Shown: positions 8,382 to 16,581 of the stretch, in pieces
Numbering within the stretch: the first letter of the stretch is position 1
Layout of the letters: each line of letters opens with the position of its first letter
Assembly: GCA_902362975.1 (NCBI GenBank)
Contig: CABIYO010000029.1
Coordinates: 1-33,935 of the forward strand
Direction: 5' to 3'
From: Caryophanales bacterium
GTDB taxonomy: Bacteria > Bacillota > Bacilli > Exiguobacteriales > Exiguobacteriaceae
DNA: 33,935 nt
Position numbers and translations under genes: made by a program
The notes under the pieces: model-generated
Seen by the model: only the letters and a program-made list of their open reading frames with translations
Database searches by the model: none
Told to the model about the DNA's origin: nothing

Positions 8382-8657
8382 ATGAACGATACGATGGCTG
8401 TGATTGGGAATGACTATTCATACGGAGACGTGACGATTGCGGAACGAGCGATTGAAGATTTGATCGCATGTAGCGCAATTGAATTCGGCTTGAAAGAAGT
8501 GAAAGTCGTCTCTCGCTCGAAAGACCACTATGATTATCAAATCATTGTACCGTTAACACTCGTCGAGGCAGAGCGATTGTATCGCTATGTTCGAGACCAA
8601 TTCGATTTATTGCTCGGTCAAGTCGATGTGACATTGACCGTCATTGCGACGAACTGA
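8382..8657 (+). CDS. Small protein of uncertain family, possibly Asp23/Gls24-like
   Basis: I do not firmly recognise this 91 aa protein. It has no signal peptide or membrane segment. Residues about 12-35 (GDVTIAERAIEDLIACSAIE) recall the Asp23/Gls24 opening (G-x-V-x-IA-x-x-x-I...E). The later pattern, a strand YDYQIIVPL, a helix with RLYRYVRDQF, and a final strand VDVTLTVI, follows the same order as that fold, but the hallmark GVA segment is lost. ATG 8382 has AAAGGAG upstream inside the end of the SCO gene; a GTG at 8373 overlaps that ribosome site and is rejected. It is last in the ctaG unit, before a terminator. Confidence 0.7.
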   Translation: MNDTMAVIGNDYSYGDVTIAERAIEDLIACSAIEFGLKEVKVVSRSKDHYDYQIIVPLTLVEAERLYRYVRDQFDLLLGQVDVTLTVIATN

Positions 8658-8659
8658 TT

Positions 8660-8699
8660 AAAGCCCACGGAAGCGAATCTGCTTCGGTGGGCTTTGTTT
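8660..8699. terminator. Probable bidirectional terminator
   Basis: AAAGCCCAC pairs with GTGGGCTTT, and after one G-G mismatch GAAGC pairs with GCTTC. The hairpin sits between the convergent ends of the 8382 gene and the minus-strand 8713 gene. T-rich sequence follows on the plus side and A-rich sequence precedes, so it could serve both. Confidence 0.75.
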
Positions 8700-8712
8700 C
8701 CATTCGTACTTT

Positions 8713-9066
8713 TTAGTGAGCTTGATACAAGATTAAGATTTTATGCTTAAGTGGGTCATGAAAAAGTTCTGCAAAGAAGCAATACCCATCTTGAAAGTCA
8801 TCTAGGTCTGCTTCATTTGAAAGGACGATATGAGATTTGTATGACTCGTTCCATTGAGATCGAATATCGCTGATTGATTGAGGATCTAATATATTTCGAT
8901 CATGTATTTGATAAGTTGAGAGATAAAGAGTCTGGATGGATTCAGAACAAATCATTTGTTCTAATTCATTGATTGAATCGGGCAGAGGAAGCACTTCTAA
9001 TTGGATGCGTGACGCCCCAGTGTATAAGATGTTGCCCTCTCTTTCAACATAAATCGAGTGATTCAA
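8713..9066 (-). CDS. Orphan hypothetical protein, AT-rich
   Basis: I do not recognise this 117 aa protein. It is acidic, with no membrane segment or signal peptide; possible beta strands (SIYVEREGNILYTG at the N-terminus, HKILILYQAH at the C-terminus) flank a helical middle with ELEQMI. It starts at TTG 9066, nine bases after GGAGG. Base use differs from its neighbours: bases 8761-8880 contain 45 G or C in 120 (about 38%), against 33 of 60 in 9601-9660. That suggests later acquisition. Terminators flank it on both sides, so it may form a single-gene unit, but I see no clear promoter. Confidence 0.6.
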   Translation of the reverse strand: MNHSIYVEREGNILYTGASRIQLEVLPLPDSINELEQMICSESIQTLYLSTYQIHDRNILDPQSISDIRSQWNESYKSHIVLSNEADLDDFQDGYCFFAELFHDPLKHKILILYQAH

Positions 9067-9089
9067 GGTCGTGAGCCTCCGATCTAGTC

Positions 9090-9124
9090 AAAAAAACAAA
9101 CCCCTTCGCTTATGCAAGGGGTTT
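9090..9124 (-). terminator. Terminator of the yugN-like gene
   Basis: On the minus strand AAACCCCTT / AAGGGGTTT form a 9-pair stem followed by a run of T (plus-strand A at 9090-9096). The stem overlaps the last codons of the yugN-like gene. Its 3' end lies in the short gap before the orphan gene at 8713-9066. Confidence 0.8.
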
Positions 9125-9472
9125 GACTTCTAATGTTTCTGCGAGTGCTTTTAGACGGCGCTCACAGTCGCGGACGATTTCTTCTGGGAAGACTTCATCG
9201 TATTCAACACCATGTGGGTAATAATGCTTTCCTAAAATCGGTGTAAGCATTTTGACAACAGCGTGACGATCTTCGATTTGACCTTCGATCGCGTATACAG
9301 GTAAGCGAAGATAGAATGTTTCGCCAGTCGATTGTTTCTCATATTTCATGTCATACGTGGCACGCTCGTAATCCCAAGCACCTTCACGGATGAAATGATG
9401 ATGATCCATGATCGTCTCGAGCAAACCAAAACGGATTTCTTTTCCCTCGATGTGGAACTGCTCAAATTTCAT
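9110..9472 (-). CDS. YugN-like family protein
   Basis: A 120 aa soluble protein of unknown function that matches my memory of B. subtilis YugN. The shared stretches are WDYERATYDMKYE, FYLRLPVYAIEG and the strongly conserved MLTPILGKHYYPHGVEY near residues 76-92. I start at ATG 9472, six bases after AAGGGGG. The ATG one codon earlier is too close to that ribosome site, and farther upstream codons lack one. A promoter lies just upstream and a terminator overlaps its end, so it is probably monocistronic. Confidence 0.85.
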   Translation of the reverse strand: MKFEQFHIEGKEIRFGLLETIMDHHHFIREGAWDYERATYDMKYEKQSTGETFYLRLPVYAIEGQIEDRHAVVKMLTPILGKHYYPHGVEYDEVFPEEIVRDCERRLKALAETLEVKPLA

Positions 9473-9506
9473 CATAATCCCCCTTTTCGAATAAACCTCA
9501 TATGTC

Positions 9507-9536
9507 ATCATACCATATTCAAAAACGTTCTTGGAA
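9507..9536 (-). promoter_or_regulatory. Promoter of the yugN-like gene (extended -10)
   Basis: On the minus strand TGG-TATGAT (extended -10, hexamer 9507-9512) lies 18 bases downstream of TTCCAA (9531-9536). The distance to the ATG at 9472 leaves a leader of about 30 bases with the AAGGGGG ribosome site. Confidence 0.5.
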
Positions 9537-9576
9537 TAACGTGTGTTCAAATTGTGAAAAAAAGATGAACGATTAA

Positions 9577-10332
9577 TCAGCCGAGTGTATTTAAATATTC
9601 CTCGATTTTTTGCGGGAGTTTCACGCCGAGCGGTAGCAGTCCTTCCGACCCGAAAAAGACGTTGAATTCCAAAATGTAAAATCCATCTTCTGTCACGATG
9701 ACGTCAAACGCTGCGTGATTGATGGATAACGTGTTGGCAATCGATTGAACTTCTTTGACGACGTCTTCCGGGATGTCTTCGTACGAGAAGTTAGCCCCTT
9801 GAGCGACATTGTTTAAAAAAGCCTCGCTGACACGCCAATAGGCACCGACGACATCTTCTCCAATCACGATGATGCGTAAGTCGCGGTCATTCGGGATGAA
9901 CTCTTGGACATAGAACGTATCATGATTCTCGACGTATTCTAACCAGTCTTGGTCATTTTTGATTAACCACACCCCTTGACCCATTGAGGATTTGGCTTTT
10001 TTGGCGACGAACGGGTAGTGGAACTCTTCCAACACGCGTTCAATCGTGTATGGATTTTTTCCATAAATCAATGTCTTCGGAATCCGGTGCGGATATGTCG
10101 CCTTAAAGGCGCGCGTCATCTCGATCTTGTCGTGCCCGAGGTGATAAGTCGCAGGTGATGGGAAGATTGCTTTATTCATCCCGTAGATGATGGAATTGAC
10201 CATCCAATACTCAGGGAACAGGACGAGGTCGGCAGCGCGAACCTTGTCGAGCTGATCGAAATAATATTCAGGTTTCGCATAGTCCGTCTTGATCCCGGCC
10301 GATCGGATCATATTAAAAGAAACTTTTTTCAT
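9577..10332 (-). CDS. ATP-grasp family protein, RimK-like
   Basis: A 251 aa ATP-grasp enzyme: such proteins join a carboxylate to an amine or thiol through an acyl-phosphate. The ATP-binding lysines and glycine loop are in VAKKAKSSMGQGVWLI (109-124), followed by VQEFI (142-146), DLRIIVIGEDVVGAYWR (151-167) and the metal-binding end ILEFNVFFG (220-228). The N-terminal 90 residues resemble the RimK pre-ATP-grasp domain. The substrate cannot be read from sequence. The start is uncertain: ATG 10332 has no close ribosome site, because AAAGGAAG lies about 30 bases upstream beyond a small hairpin; GTG 10344 inside that hairpin would add four residues. Confidence 0.85.
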   Translation of the reverse strand: MKKVSFNMIRSAGIKTDYAKPEYYFDQLDKVRAADLVLFPEYWMVNSIIYGMNKAIFPSPATYHLGHDKIEMTRAFKATYPHRIPKTLIYGKNPYTIERVLEEFHYPFVAKKAKSSMGQGVWLIKNDQDWLEYVENHDTFYVQEFIPNDRDLRIIVIGEDVVGAYWRVSEAFLNNVAQGANFSYEDIPEDVVKEVQSIANTLSINHAAFDVIVTEDGFYILEFNVFFGSEGLLPLGVKLPQKIEEYLNTLG

Positions 10333-10339
10333 ACGTAGA

Positions 10340-10352
10340 CGCACTTAGTGCG
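10340..10352. repeat. Palindrome in the leader of the ATP-grasp gene
   Basis: CGCACTTAGTGCG is a perfect palindrome around one base. In the minus-strand transcript it forms a 5-pair hairpin with a 3-base loop. It lies between the only good ribosome site (AAAGGAAG) and the ATG at 10332, so folding would shorten their effective distance. Confidence 0.5.
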
Positions 10353-10414
10353 CCTGTTCACTTCCTTTCTACATGGAACGCCTTGCGGTCAACTTCAATT
10401 ATAATGTGGATTGC

Positions 10415-10442
10415 TTACATAAGGAAATAATTGTGGTAAAAT
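10415..10442 (+). promoter_or_regulatory. Candidate ylbF promoter (extended -10)
   Basis: TTACAT (10415-10420), a 16-base spacer and TAAAAT (10437-10442) with an upstream TG (10434-10435) form an extended -10 promoter. It ends about 22 bases before the ylbF ATG. A perfect TATAAT also exists at 10400-10405, without a good -35. Confidence 0.45.
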
Positions 10443-10464
10443 CATGGCAGAAAGGGTGAGGGGT

Positions 10465-10914
10465 ATGATAATCACTGAACAGACGATTGCCCTGCTCGAT
10501 CAAACAGAAGAATTGACCGATTTGATTGAAGCAAGCGAATCGTTTCAAACATATATTCAAACGAAAGCGGCACGTCTCGCATCACAAGAGGCAAAAGAAA
10601 TCGAGCGTGAGTTTTTGAAGATGAAAGAGGACTATGAGTATGTCCAGCGATTCGGAAAGCATCATCCGGACCACGACCGCATCAAAAAAGAGATGCATCT
10701 CATCAAACGTCGTCTCGACGTTCAGCCAGAAATCGCTGCGTTCAAAAAAGCGGAACGAAGCTTGGATAAGTTGTTAGGGGAAGTGAGTGAACTACTCGCT
10801 CATTCGGTCTCTCCTAAAATCAAGGTCCCGACCGGTAATCCATTCTTTGATGAAGGTGGATGTTCCGGTGGAGGTAGCTGCGGAGGAGGCGGAAGTTGTG
10901 GATGCGCCGTCTAA
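10465..10914 (+). CDS. ylbF: YlbF (RicF), Fe-S associated RNA-processing regulator
   Basis: In Bacillus YlbF works with YmcA and YaaT in the Ric complex, which binds Fe-S clusters and stimulates RNase Y cleavage of mRNA as well as development. The 149 aa protein is mostly helical (residues 1-110) and ends in a glycine/cysteine tail with C133, C138, C145 and C147, likely cluster ligands. ATG 10465 has AAAGGGTGAGG just upstream and gives the length of B. subtilis YlbF; the in-frame ATG at 10444 lacks a ribosome site and overlaps the promoter. The tail codons carry the ribosome site of ylbG, which overlaps by 17 bases. Confidence 0.92.
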   Translation: MIITEQTIALLDQTEELTDLIEASESFQTYIQTKAARLASQEAKEIEREFLKMKEDYEYVQRFGKHHPDHDRIKKEMHLIKRRLDVQPEIAAFKKAERSLDKLLGEVSELLAHSVSPKIKVPTGNPFFDEGGCSGGGSCGGGGSCGCAV

Positions 10915-11152
10915 GTTGAATGAACGGATTGGCTTCGTCGTATACGTGAATTCCTTGAAACAAGTGAAAGCGTTAAGACGTTACGCGAATCTTTACTTTG
11001 TCTCAAAACGAGAGAAGTATGCGTTTCTTTATACTGACCTCGAAGGTCATGAAGCCGTACTCGAACAAGTGAAAGCATTGCCGTTTGTGGAAGCGGTCGT
11101 TCGAAGCGAGCGTCCATTCATTTCCGAAATGTACGAGACAAAATCGAAATAA
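10898..11152 (+). CDS. ylbG: YlbG, DUF2129 family
   Basis: A small (84 aa) cytosolic protein of unknown function, always next to ylbF in Bacilli. The family core is visible: GFVVYVNSLKQVKALRRYANLYFVSKREKYAFLY, then LPFVEAVVRSERPF. The GTG at 10898 is chosen because GGAGGAGG lies eight bases upstream, inside the ylbF tail. A TTG at 10915, immediately after the ylbF stop, would remove six residues and has a poorer site. The 17-base overlap with ylbF suggests coupled translation. Confidence 0.85.
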   Translation: MDAPSKLNERIGFVVYVNSLKQVKALRRYANLYFVSKREKYAFLYTDLEGHEAVLEQVKALPFVEAVVRSERPFISEMYETKSK

Positions 11153-11155
11153 ACA

Positions 11156-11187
11156 AAAAGATGAAGGTGGCATCACCTTCATCTTTT
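11156..11187 (+). terminator. Perfect hairpin between ylbG and rsmD
   Basis: AAAAGATGAAGGTG and CACCTTCATCTTTT form a perfect 14-pair stem with a GCAT loop, ending in four T. It looks like a rho-independent terminator with a short U tract. The rsmD start is only 17 bases further, leaving no room for a new promoter, so partial read-through is likely. Confidence 0.75.
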
Positions 11188-11204
11188 CTGCTGGAGGGAA
11201 AGAC

Positions 11205-13234
<2,030 letters not shown>

Positions 13235-13256
<22 letters not shown>

Positions 13257-14365
13257 GGGCGTTGTCGGTGCTCGATCAACGCATCATCTTGAAGCGGGAG
13301 TCGATATGCTTCGGTGACACGAGCTTCAAAATCGAGCCGGGAATCGAACTTACTGACGAGCGGCACGTCATCCTTCACATCTCGTAACGCAAGTCTTCCG
13401 AGATCGTTGAAGGCGAGCGGTCTCACGTAAGGGACTTCGTCAAAGCTTGTCGGTGCCTCGTCTTTTAACCAGTGAAGCAGTACGGCGACGAACGCCCGCT
13501 GAATGGCGGTACGCGTGTAGCGGCGTGTCGACACGGTAGCAAGGGCACGTTCGAATGAAGGTTCGACTCCCGCCTGCTTAAGACGAGGTGCGAGAGAGGC
13601 ATCAATTCCTACGAGCTCCGTCAACGTGTGGAGTGGCAAGGTTCTCAGTTTGAATTGTAAGACGGGCCAATAGTGTTCCCAATGTGTCATCGGTTGTGTC
13701 CGAAACATCGCTTCAGTTGATGCCGGAACGGCACGAACTTCACCGGTGTCTAAGTAATGAGCCCGAATGCCTGTGGCCGACATGACGTCCATTAATGAAG
13801 GGTCGTGATAATCAGCCCCGAGCCGTTTGACTGTATGTAACTGAATCGACTTTGCTGCCTTGGCGTAATGGTAGCCCAAAATGTTGTTTGGTCGCGTCAA
13901 ATCAAATGAGGGATAGACGGTCCGAAAAGCTCGACTCGAAGCTTGAGCAGACGAGTGCCCTTCTTGTAACGCTTGCTGAAGCGCCTCTTTATAACGTGGC
14001 GTCTCTTCGACATGTGAACGGGCTGCATGTAGGATTGCATCTATATCCCCGCTCTCACTCCCGAACGATAACGTCTGGCAACGGAGCTGTTCAGCAATCG
14101 AGACGGATGCTCTAGCAAAACGGTCAGCGCGTTGGACCCCGTACTGGGTCGGTAGCTCGATGACTAGATCGATTGCACCGCTCTCGACGGCAGCTTTAGC
14201 CCGTTTCCACTTGTCGAACGAGGCAGGTTCGCCCCGTTGGGTGAACTGGGCACTCATGATGGCAATCATGATATCCGCCCCGGTTTCGTGACGTGCAGTT
14301 TGCGCTTGATAATAGTGCCCGTTGTGAAACGGATTATACTCTGCAATAATGGCCGTCTTTTGCAT
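13235..14365 (-). CDS. tmcAL: tRNA(Met) cytidine acetate ligase TmcAL (YlbM)
   Basis: TmcAL makes N4-acetylcytidine at the wobble position of elongator tRNA-Met, from acetate and ATP. The 376 aa sequence starts with the nucleotidyltransferase fold and HxGH motif (AEYNPFHNGH, H14-H17), then QRGEPA and SFGSESGD, family signatures. It is somewhat shorter than the Bacillus protein as I remember it (about 415 aa), mainly in the C-terminal half. The ribosome site AAAGGAG lies six bases before the ATG. It is divergent from ylbN and convergent with ylbL, as in Bacillus. Confidence 0.94.
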
Positions 14366-14414
14366 GATTTACTCCTTTGCATTGTCGTATGGATTGGTGT
14401 AAGATGAGTAAGTA

Positions 14415-14429
14415 CGCTTTGGCAAAGCG
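14415..14429. repeat. Palindrome downstream of the tmcAL start site
   Basis: CGCTTTG and CAAAGCG flank one base, a perfect 15-base palindrome. It lies just downstream of the predicted tmcAL transcription start (near 14436), so it could be an operator or a 5' leader hairpin. Confidence 0.5.
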
Positions 14430-14442
14430 CCGTCGTCAACTG

Positions 14443-14471
14443 ATTTTAGTGTAAAGAAAAAACATTGACAA
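14443..14471 (-). promoter_or_regulatory. tmcAL promoter
   Basis: On the minus strand TTGTCA (14466-14471), a 17-base spacer and TAAAAT (14443-14448) make a good sigma-A promoter about 75 bases from the tmcAL ATG. Its -35 shares five bases with the -35 of the ylbN promoter running the other way. Confidence 0.65.
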
Positions 14472-14493
14472 AACAAGTTGGCCTATCTATAAT
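14465..14493 (+). promoter_or_regulatory. ylbN-rpmF promoter, perfect sigma-A consensus
   Basis: TTGACA (14465-14470), exactly 17 bases, and TATAAT (14488-14493). This is the full consensus, expected to be very strong and suited to a ribosomal-protein operon. The predicted start is near 14500, giving a leader of about 20 bases. Confidence 0.85.
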
Positions 14494-14521
14494 TCATATT
14501 GTTGCAATTGAGGTGATTCGG

Positions 14522-15049
14522 ATGAAATGGTCTATTGCACAGCTACTTAAGCTCCGAAACCAGGGTGACGGTTTTACAATCGATGAGATGGTAGAACTAC
14601 CAGAGCTGACTCAGCTCCATCCGGATATCCGTTCGATTCGCCCGGTGCATGTGCACGGGGATGCATCGTTCACATCTAATCAAGTTACATTCAATCTGAA
14701 GATTCAAGGTGACCTGACGTTGCCAGATGCGCGAACGTTAGAAGATGTCACTTATGAATTCGATATTGAATCGCTCGAGCCTTTCTTTTTGGAGAATGGG
14801 CGTTATACGGAGCAATTCGATGACGTGAATTTGCCAGAAGGAAATACAATCAGTCTTGTACCGATTGTAAAAGAGCTCATCATGTTAGACGTCCCGATGC
14901 AAGTTTATGGGAACGAAACAGAGAAAACTCAGGTTGAAGGAGAAGGCTGGACGCTCACTGACGAACAGCCCGAAGCCCAACCAAAAATTGACCCGCGTTT
15001 CGCGGGACTAGCCGACCTGTTCTCGAAAAAAGAGAACGAGGAAGGTTAA
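14522..15049 (+). CDS. ylbN: YceD/DUF177 family protein (YlbN)
   Basis: A 175 aa cytosolic protein of the YceD (DUF177) family, linked in several bacteria to accumulation of 23S rRNA and almost always located before rpmF. Typical features are the start [11 protein letters not shown], a beta-rich middle with an acidic segment, and the C-terminal [18 protein letters not shown] 14522 follows GAGGTGATT and lies just downstream of the consensus promoter; an in-frame upstream TTG at 14465 is inside the -35 box and cannot be the start. Cotranscribed with rpmF 22 bases later. Confidence 0.93.
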
Positions 15050-15071
15050 CTTATCAAGGAGGTGGACAACG

Positions 15072-15245
15072 ATGGCAGTACCATTCCGTAGAACGTCGAA
15101 AACTCGCAAACGTCTTCGTCGTACTCACTTCAAACTCAACGTACCTGGTATGAACGAGTGCCCGAACTGTGGCGAAATGAAACTTTCACACCGTGTTTGC
15201 AAATCTTGCGGACATTACAACGGTAAAGAAGTAACAAGCAAATAA
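15072..15245 (+). CDS. rpmF: 50S ribosomal protein L32
   Basis: A 57 aa ribosomal protein of the large subunit. The basic N-terminus ([17 protein letters not shown]) is typical, and the protein carries a complete zinc ribbon with C30, C33, C43 and C46 (CPNC, CKSC), so it is the zinc-binding form. AAGGAGGTG lies nine bases upstream of the ATG. It is followed at once by a strong terminator and shares the consensus promoter in front of ylbN. Confidence 0.97.
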
Positions 15246-15254
15246 TGCTTGAAG

Positions 15255-15285
15255 GAGTGACCTGTTCTCAGGTTACTCTTTTTTT
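15255..15285 (+). terminator. Terminator of ylbN-rpmF
   Basis: GAGTGACCTG pairs with CAGGTTACTC (one G-U pair) around a TTCT loop, followed by seven T. It lies ten bases after the rpmF stop. Confidence 0.9.
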
Positions 15286-15296
15286 GTTTATCATTT

Positions 15297-15326
15297 TTGG
15301 GTCATGGTGAAAAGATGTGGTAAACT
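15297..15326 (+). promoter_or_regulatory. Candidate panE promoter
   Basis: TTGGGT (15297-15302), an 18-base spacer and TAAACT (15321-15326) with an upstream TG (15318-15319) form an extended -10. It lies between the rpmF terminator and the panE ribosome site, where a promoter is required. Confidence 0.45.
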
Positions 15327-15361
15327 TTTTGTGCGAAAATAGTTCGAATAGGAGGAGGAGC

Positions 15362-16204
15362 ATGATGAACTCCATCAAACGAATTGGGATCATCGGAAAC
15401 GGAGCGGTCGGATTATTGATGGCATCTTTGCTCGCAGATGATTACGACGTGACGCTCTACGGAAGGATCGGGTCATCTGAACCATTTGTCATCACACGGA
15501 CCGGCGTGACGGAAGGGACGGCACGTGTGTCGTTACAATCTAGTCAGACGCTTCAAGAAACAGACGAGGATCTCTTTTTTGTCACGACGAAAGCCCATCA
15601 AGTCGAGGAAGCGACGGCTCGCCTCTCGGGTAAGGTGCCCGTCTTTATTTGTTCGAATGGGATTGCCCATCTGGAATATGCGAAACGTCGAGGGTTTCAT
15701 TTAGGTGTCGTCGAGCATGGGGTGACGAAGCGTGGTCATGAGGTTGAGCATCGAGGACTAGGACGGATTCGGATCGGGAGCACCTCGGGACTACACCCTC
15801 TATCATTTCAAGAGAGCCCACTTCACATCGTGTGGGAAGAAGAGATCGAGCAAGTCGTCATTGAAAAATTGGTTGCCAATGCCATCATCAACCCTATTAC
15901 AGCATTATGCCGAGTCCCGAACGGCGCACTCGCCGGCTCACCATATCGTGAAATCGCACAATCGATTTACGATGAGTTGACACCGTTGTTTGCGCAGCAA
16001 GTCTCGTATTCCTACATCGAGACGATTGTCGAACGTACCGCACAGAATCGTTCCTCGATGCTGCGCGACCTTGAAGAAGGTCGGCTGACCGAGGTGGATG
16101 CAATTCTGAAACCGGTGATTGAAAAAGCTGAACAGATGCAGATTCCTCTCACTGTCATTCCGCTATTACATAAACTGATTCTAGGAGCGAGCGCATCGTG
16201 TTAG
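15362..16204 (+). CDS. panE: 2-dehydropantoate 2-reductase
   Basis: This enzyme reduces ketopantoate with NADPH for pantothenate and coenzyme A synthesis. The 280 aa sequence has the dinucleotide loop IIGNGAVG (GNGAVG 12-17), K77 in VTTKAHQ and the catalytic-domain segment EKLVANAIINPITAL with K169 and N173. It occupies the position of the Bacillus paralogue ylbQ, so it may be a second copy. Either ATG 15362 or 15365 could be used; both sit behind GGAGGAGGAG. It is slightly short for the family (about 300 aa). It overlaps the next gene by seven bases. Confidence 0.88.
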   Translation: MMNSIKRIGIIGNGAVGLLMASLLADDYDVTLYGRIGSSEPFVITRTGVTEGTARVSLQSSQTLQETDEDLFFVTTKAHQVEEATARLSGKVPVFICSNGIAHLEYAKRRGFHLGVVEHGVTKRGHEVEHRGLGRIRIGSTSGLHPLSFQESPLHIVWEEEIEQVVIEKLVANAIINPITALCRVPNGALAGSPYREIAQSIYDELTPLFAQQVSYSYIETIVERTAQNRSSMLRDLEEGRLTEVDAILKPVIEKAEQMQIPLTVIPLLHKLILGASASC

Positions 16205-16557
16205 TGTATATCGTTTCATTTCCACTCATCTTATGGTTTATGGTGTATATGATACTTAGAAAAATTATGCCGAAATCAATCAACTCATTCAAACTCGCAT
16301 GCGATGCCGGGGTCATCCTTTGGTTTTATGCTTGCAGTATTTTACTTGAGGCCATCGTCGGGACGGATATGTTTCTGTTATTGCTCGCAGCCTGCTTTGC
16401 GATTTTCCCGATCAACGCGATTTGGCAGCGGATTCGTTATGAGGAAGTGTTGTTCACGAAGATGTTCGTCCATGGTTGGCGGTTACTCTTCTTGCTACTT
16501 GTTCCGACCCACGCTATATTATTCGCGATTGGTGTAGCCCAAGGCATGATTCGTTGA
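16198..16557 (+). CDS. DUF3397 membrane protein
   Basis: A 119 aa protein with about four hydrophobic segments (roughly 2-19, 35-52, 55-72, 92-114). It fits the DUF3397 family, found beside bshC and panE in Bacilli; function unknown. The conserved-looking core is FKLACDAGVILWFYACSIL. The start is GTG 16198, overlapping the end of panE, with AGGAG ten bases upstream; GTG 16204 is an alternative. It is followed 24 bases later by bshC, so the three genes probably form one transcript. Confidence 0.8.
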   Translation: MLVYIVSFPLILWFMVYMILRKIMPKSINSFKLACDAGVILWFYACSILLEAIVGTDMFLLLLAACFAIFPINAIWQRIRYEEVLFTKMFVHGWRLLFLLLVPTHAILFAIGVAQGMIR

Positions 16558-16581
16558 TTGATTGAAAGGAAGTTGTTATGC

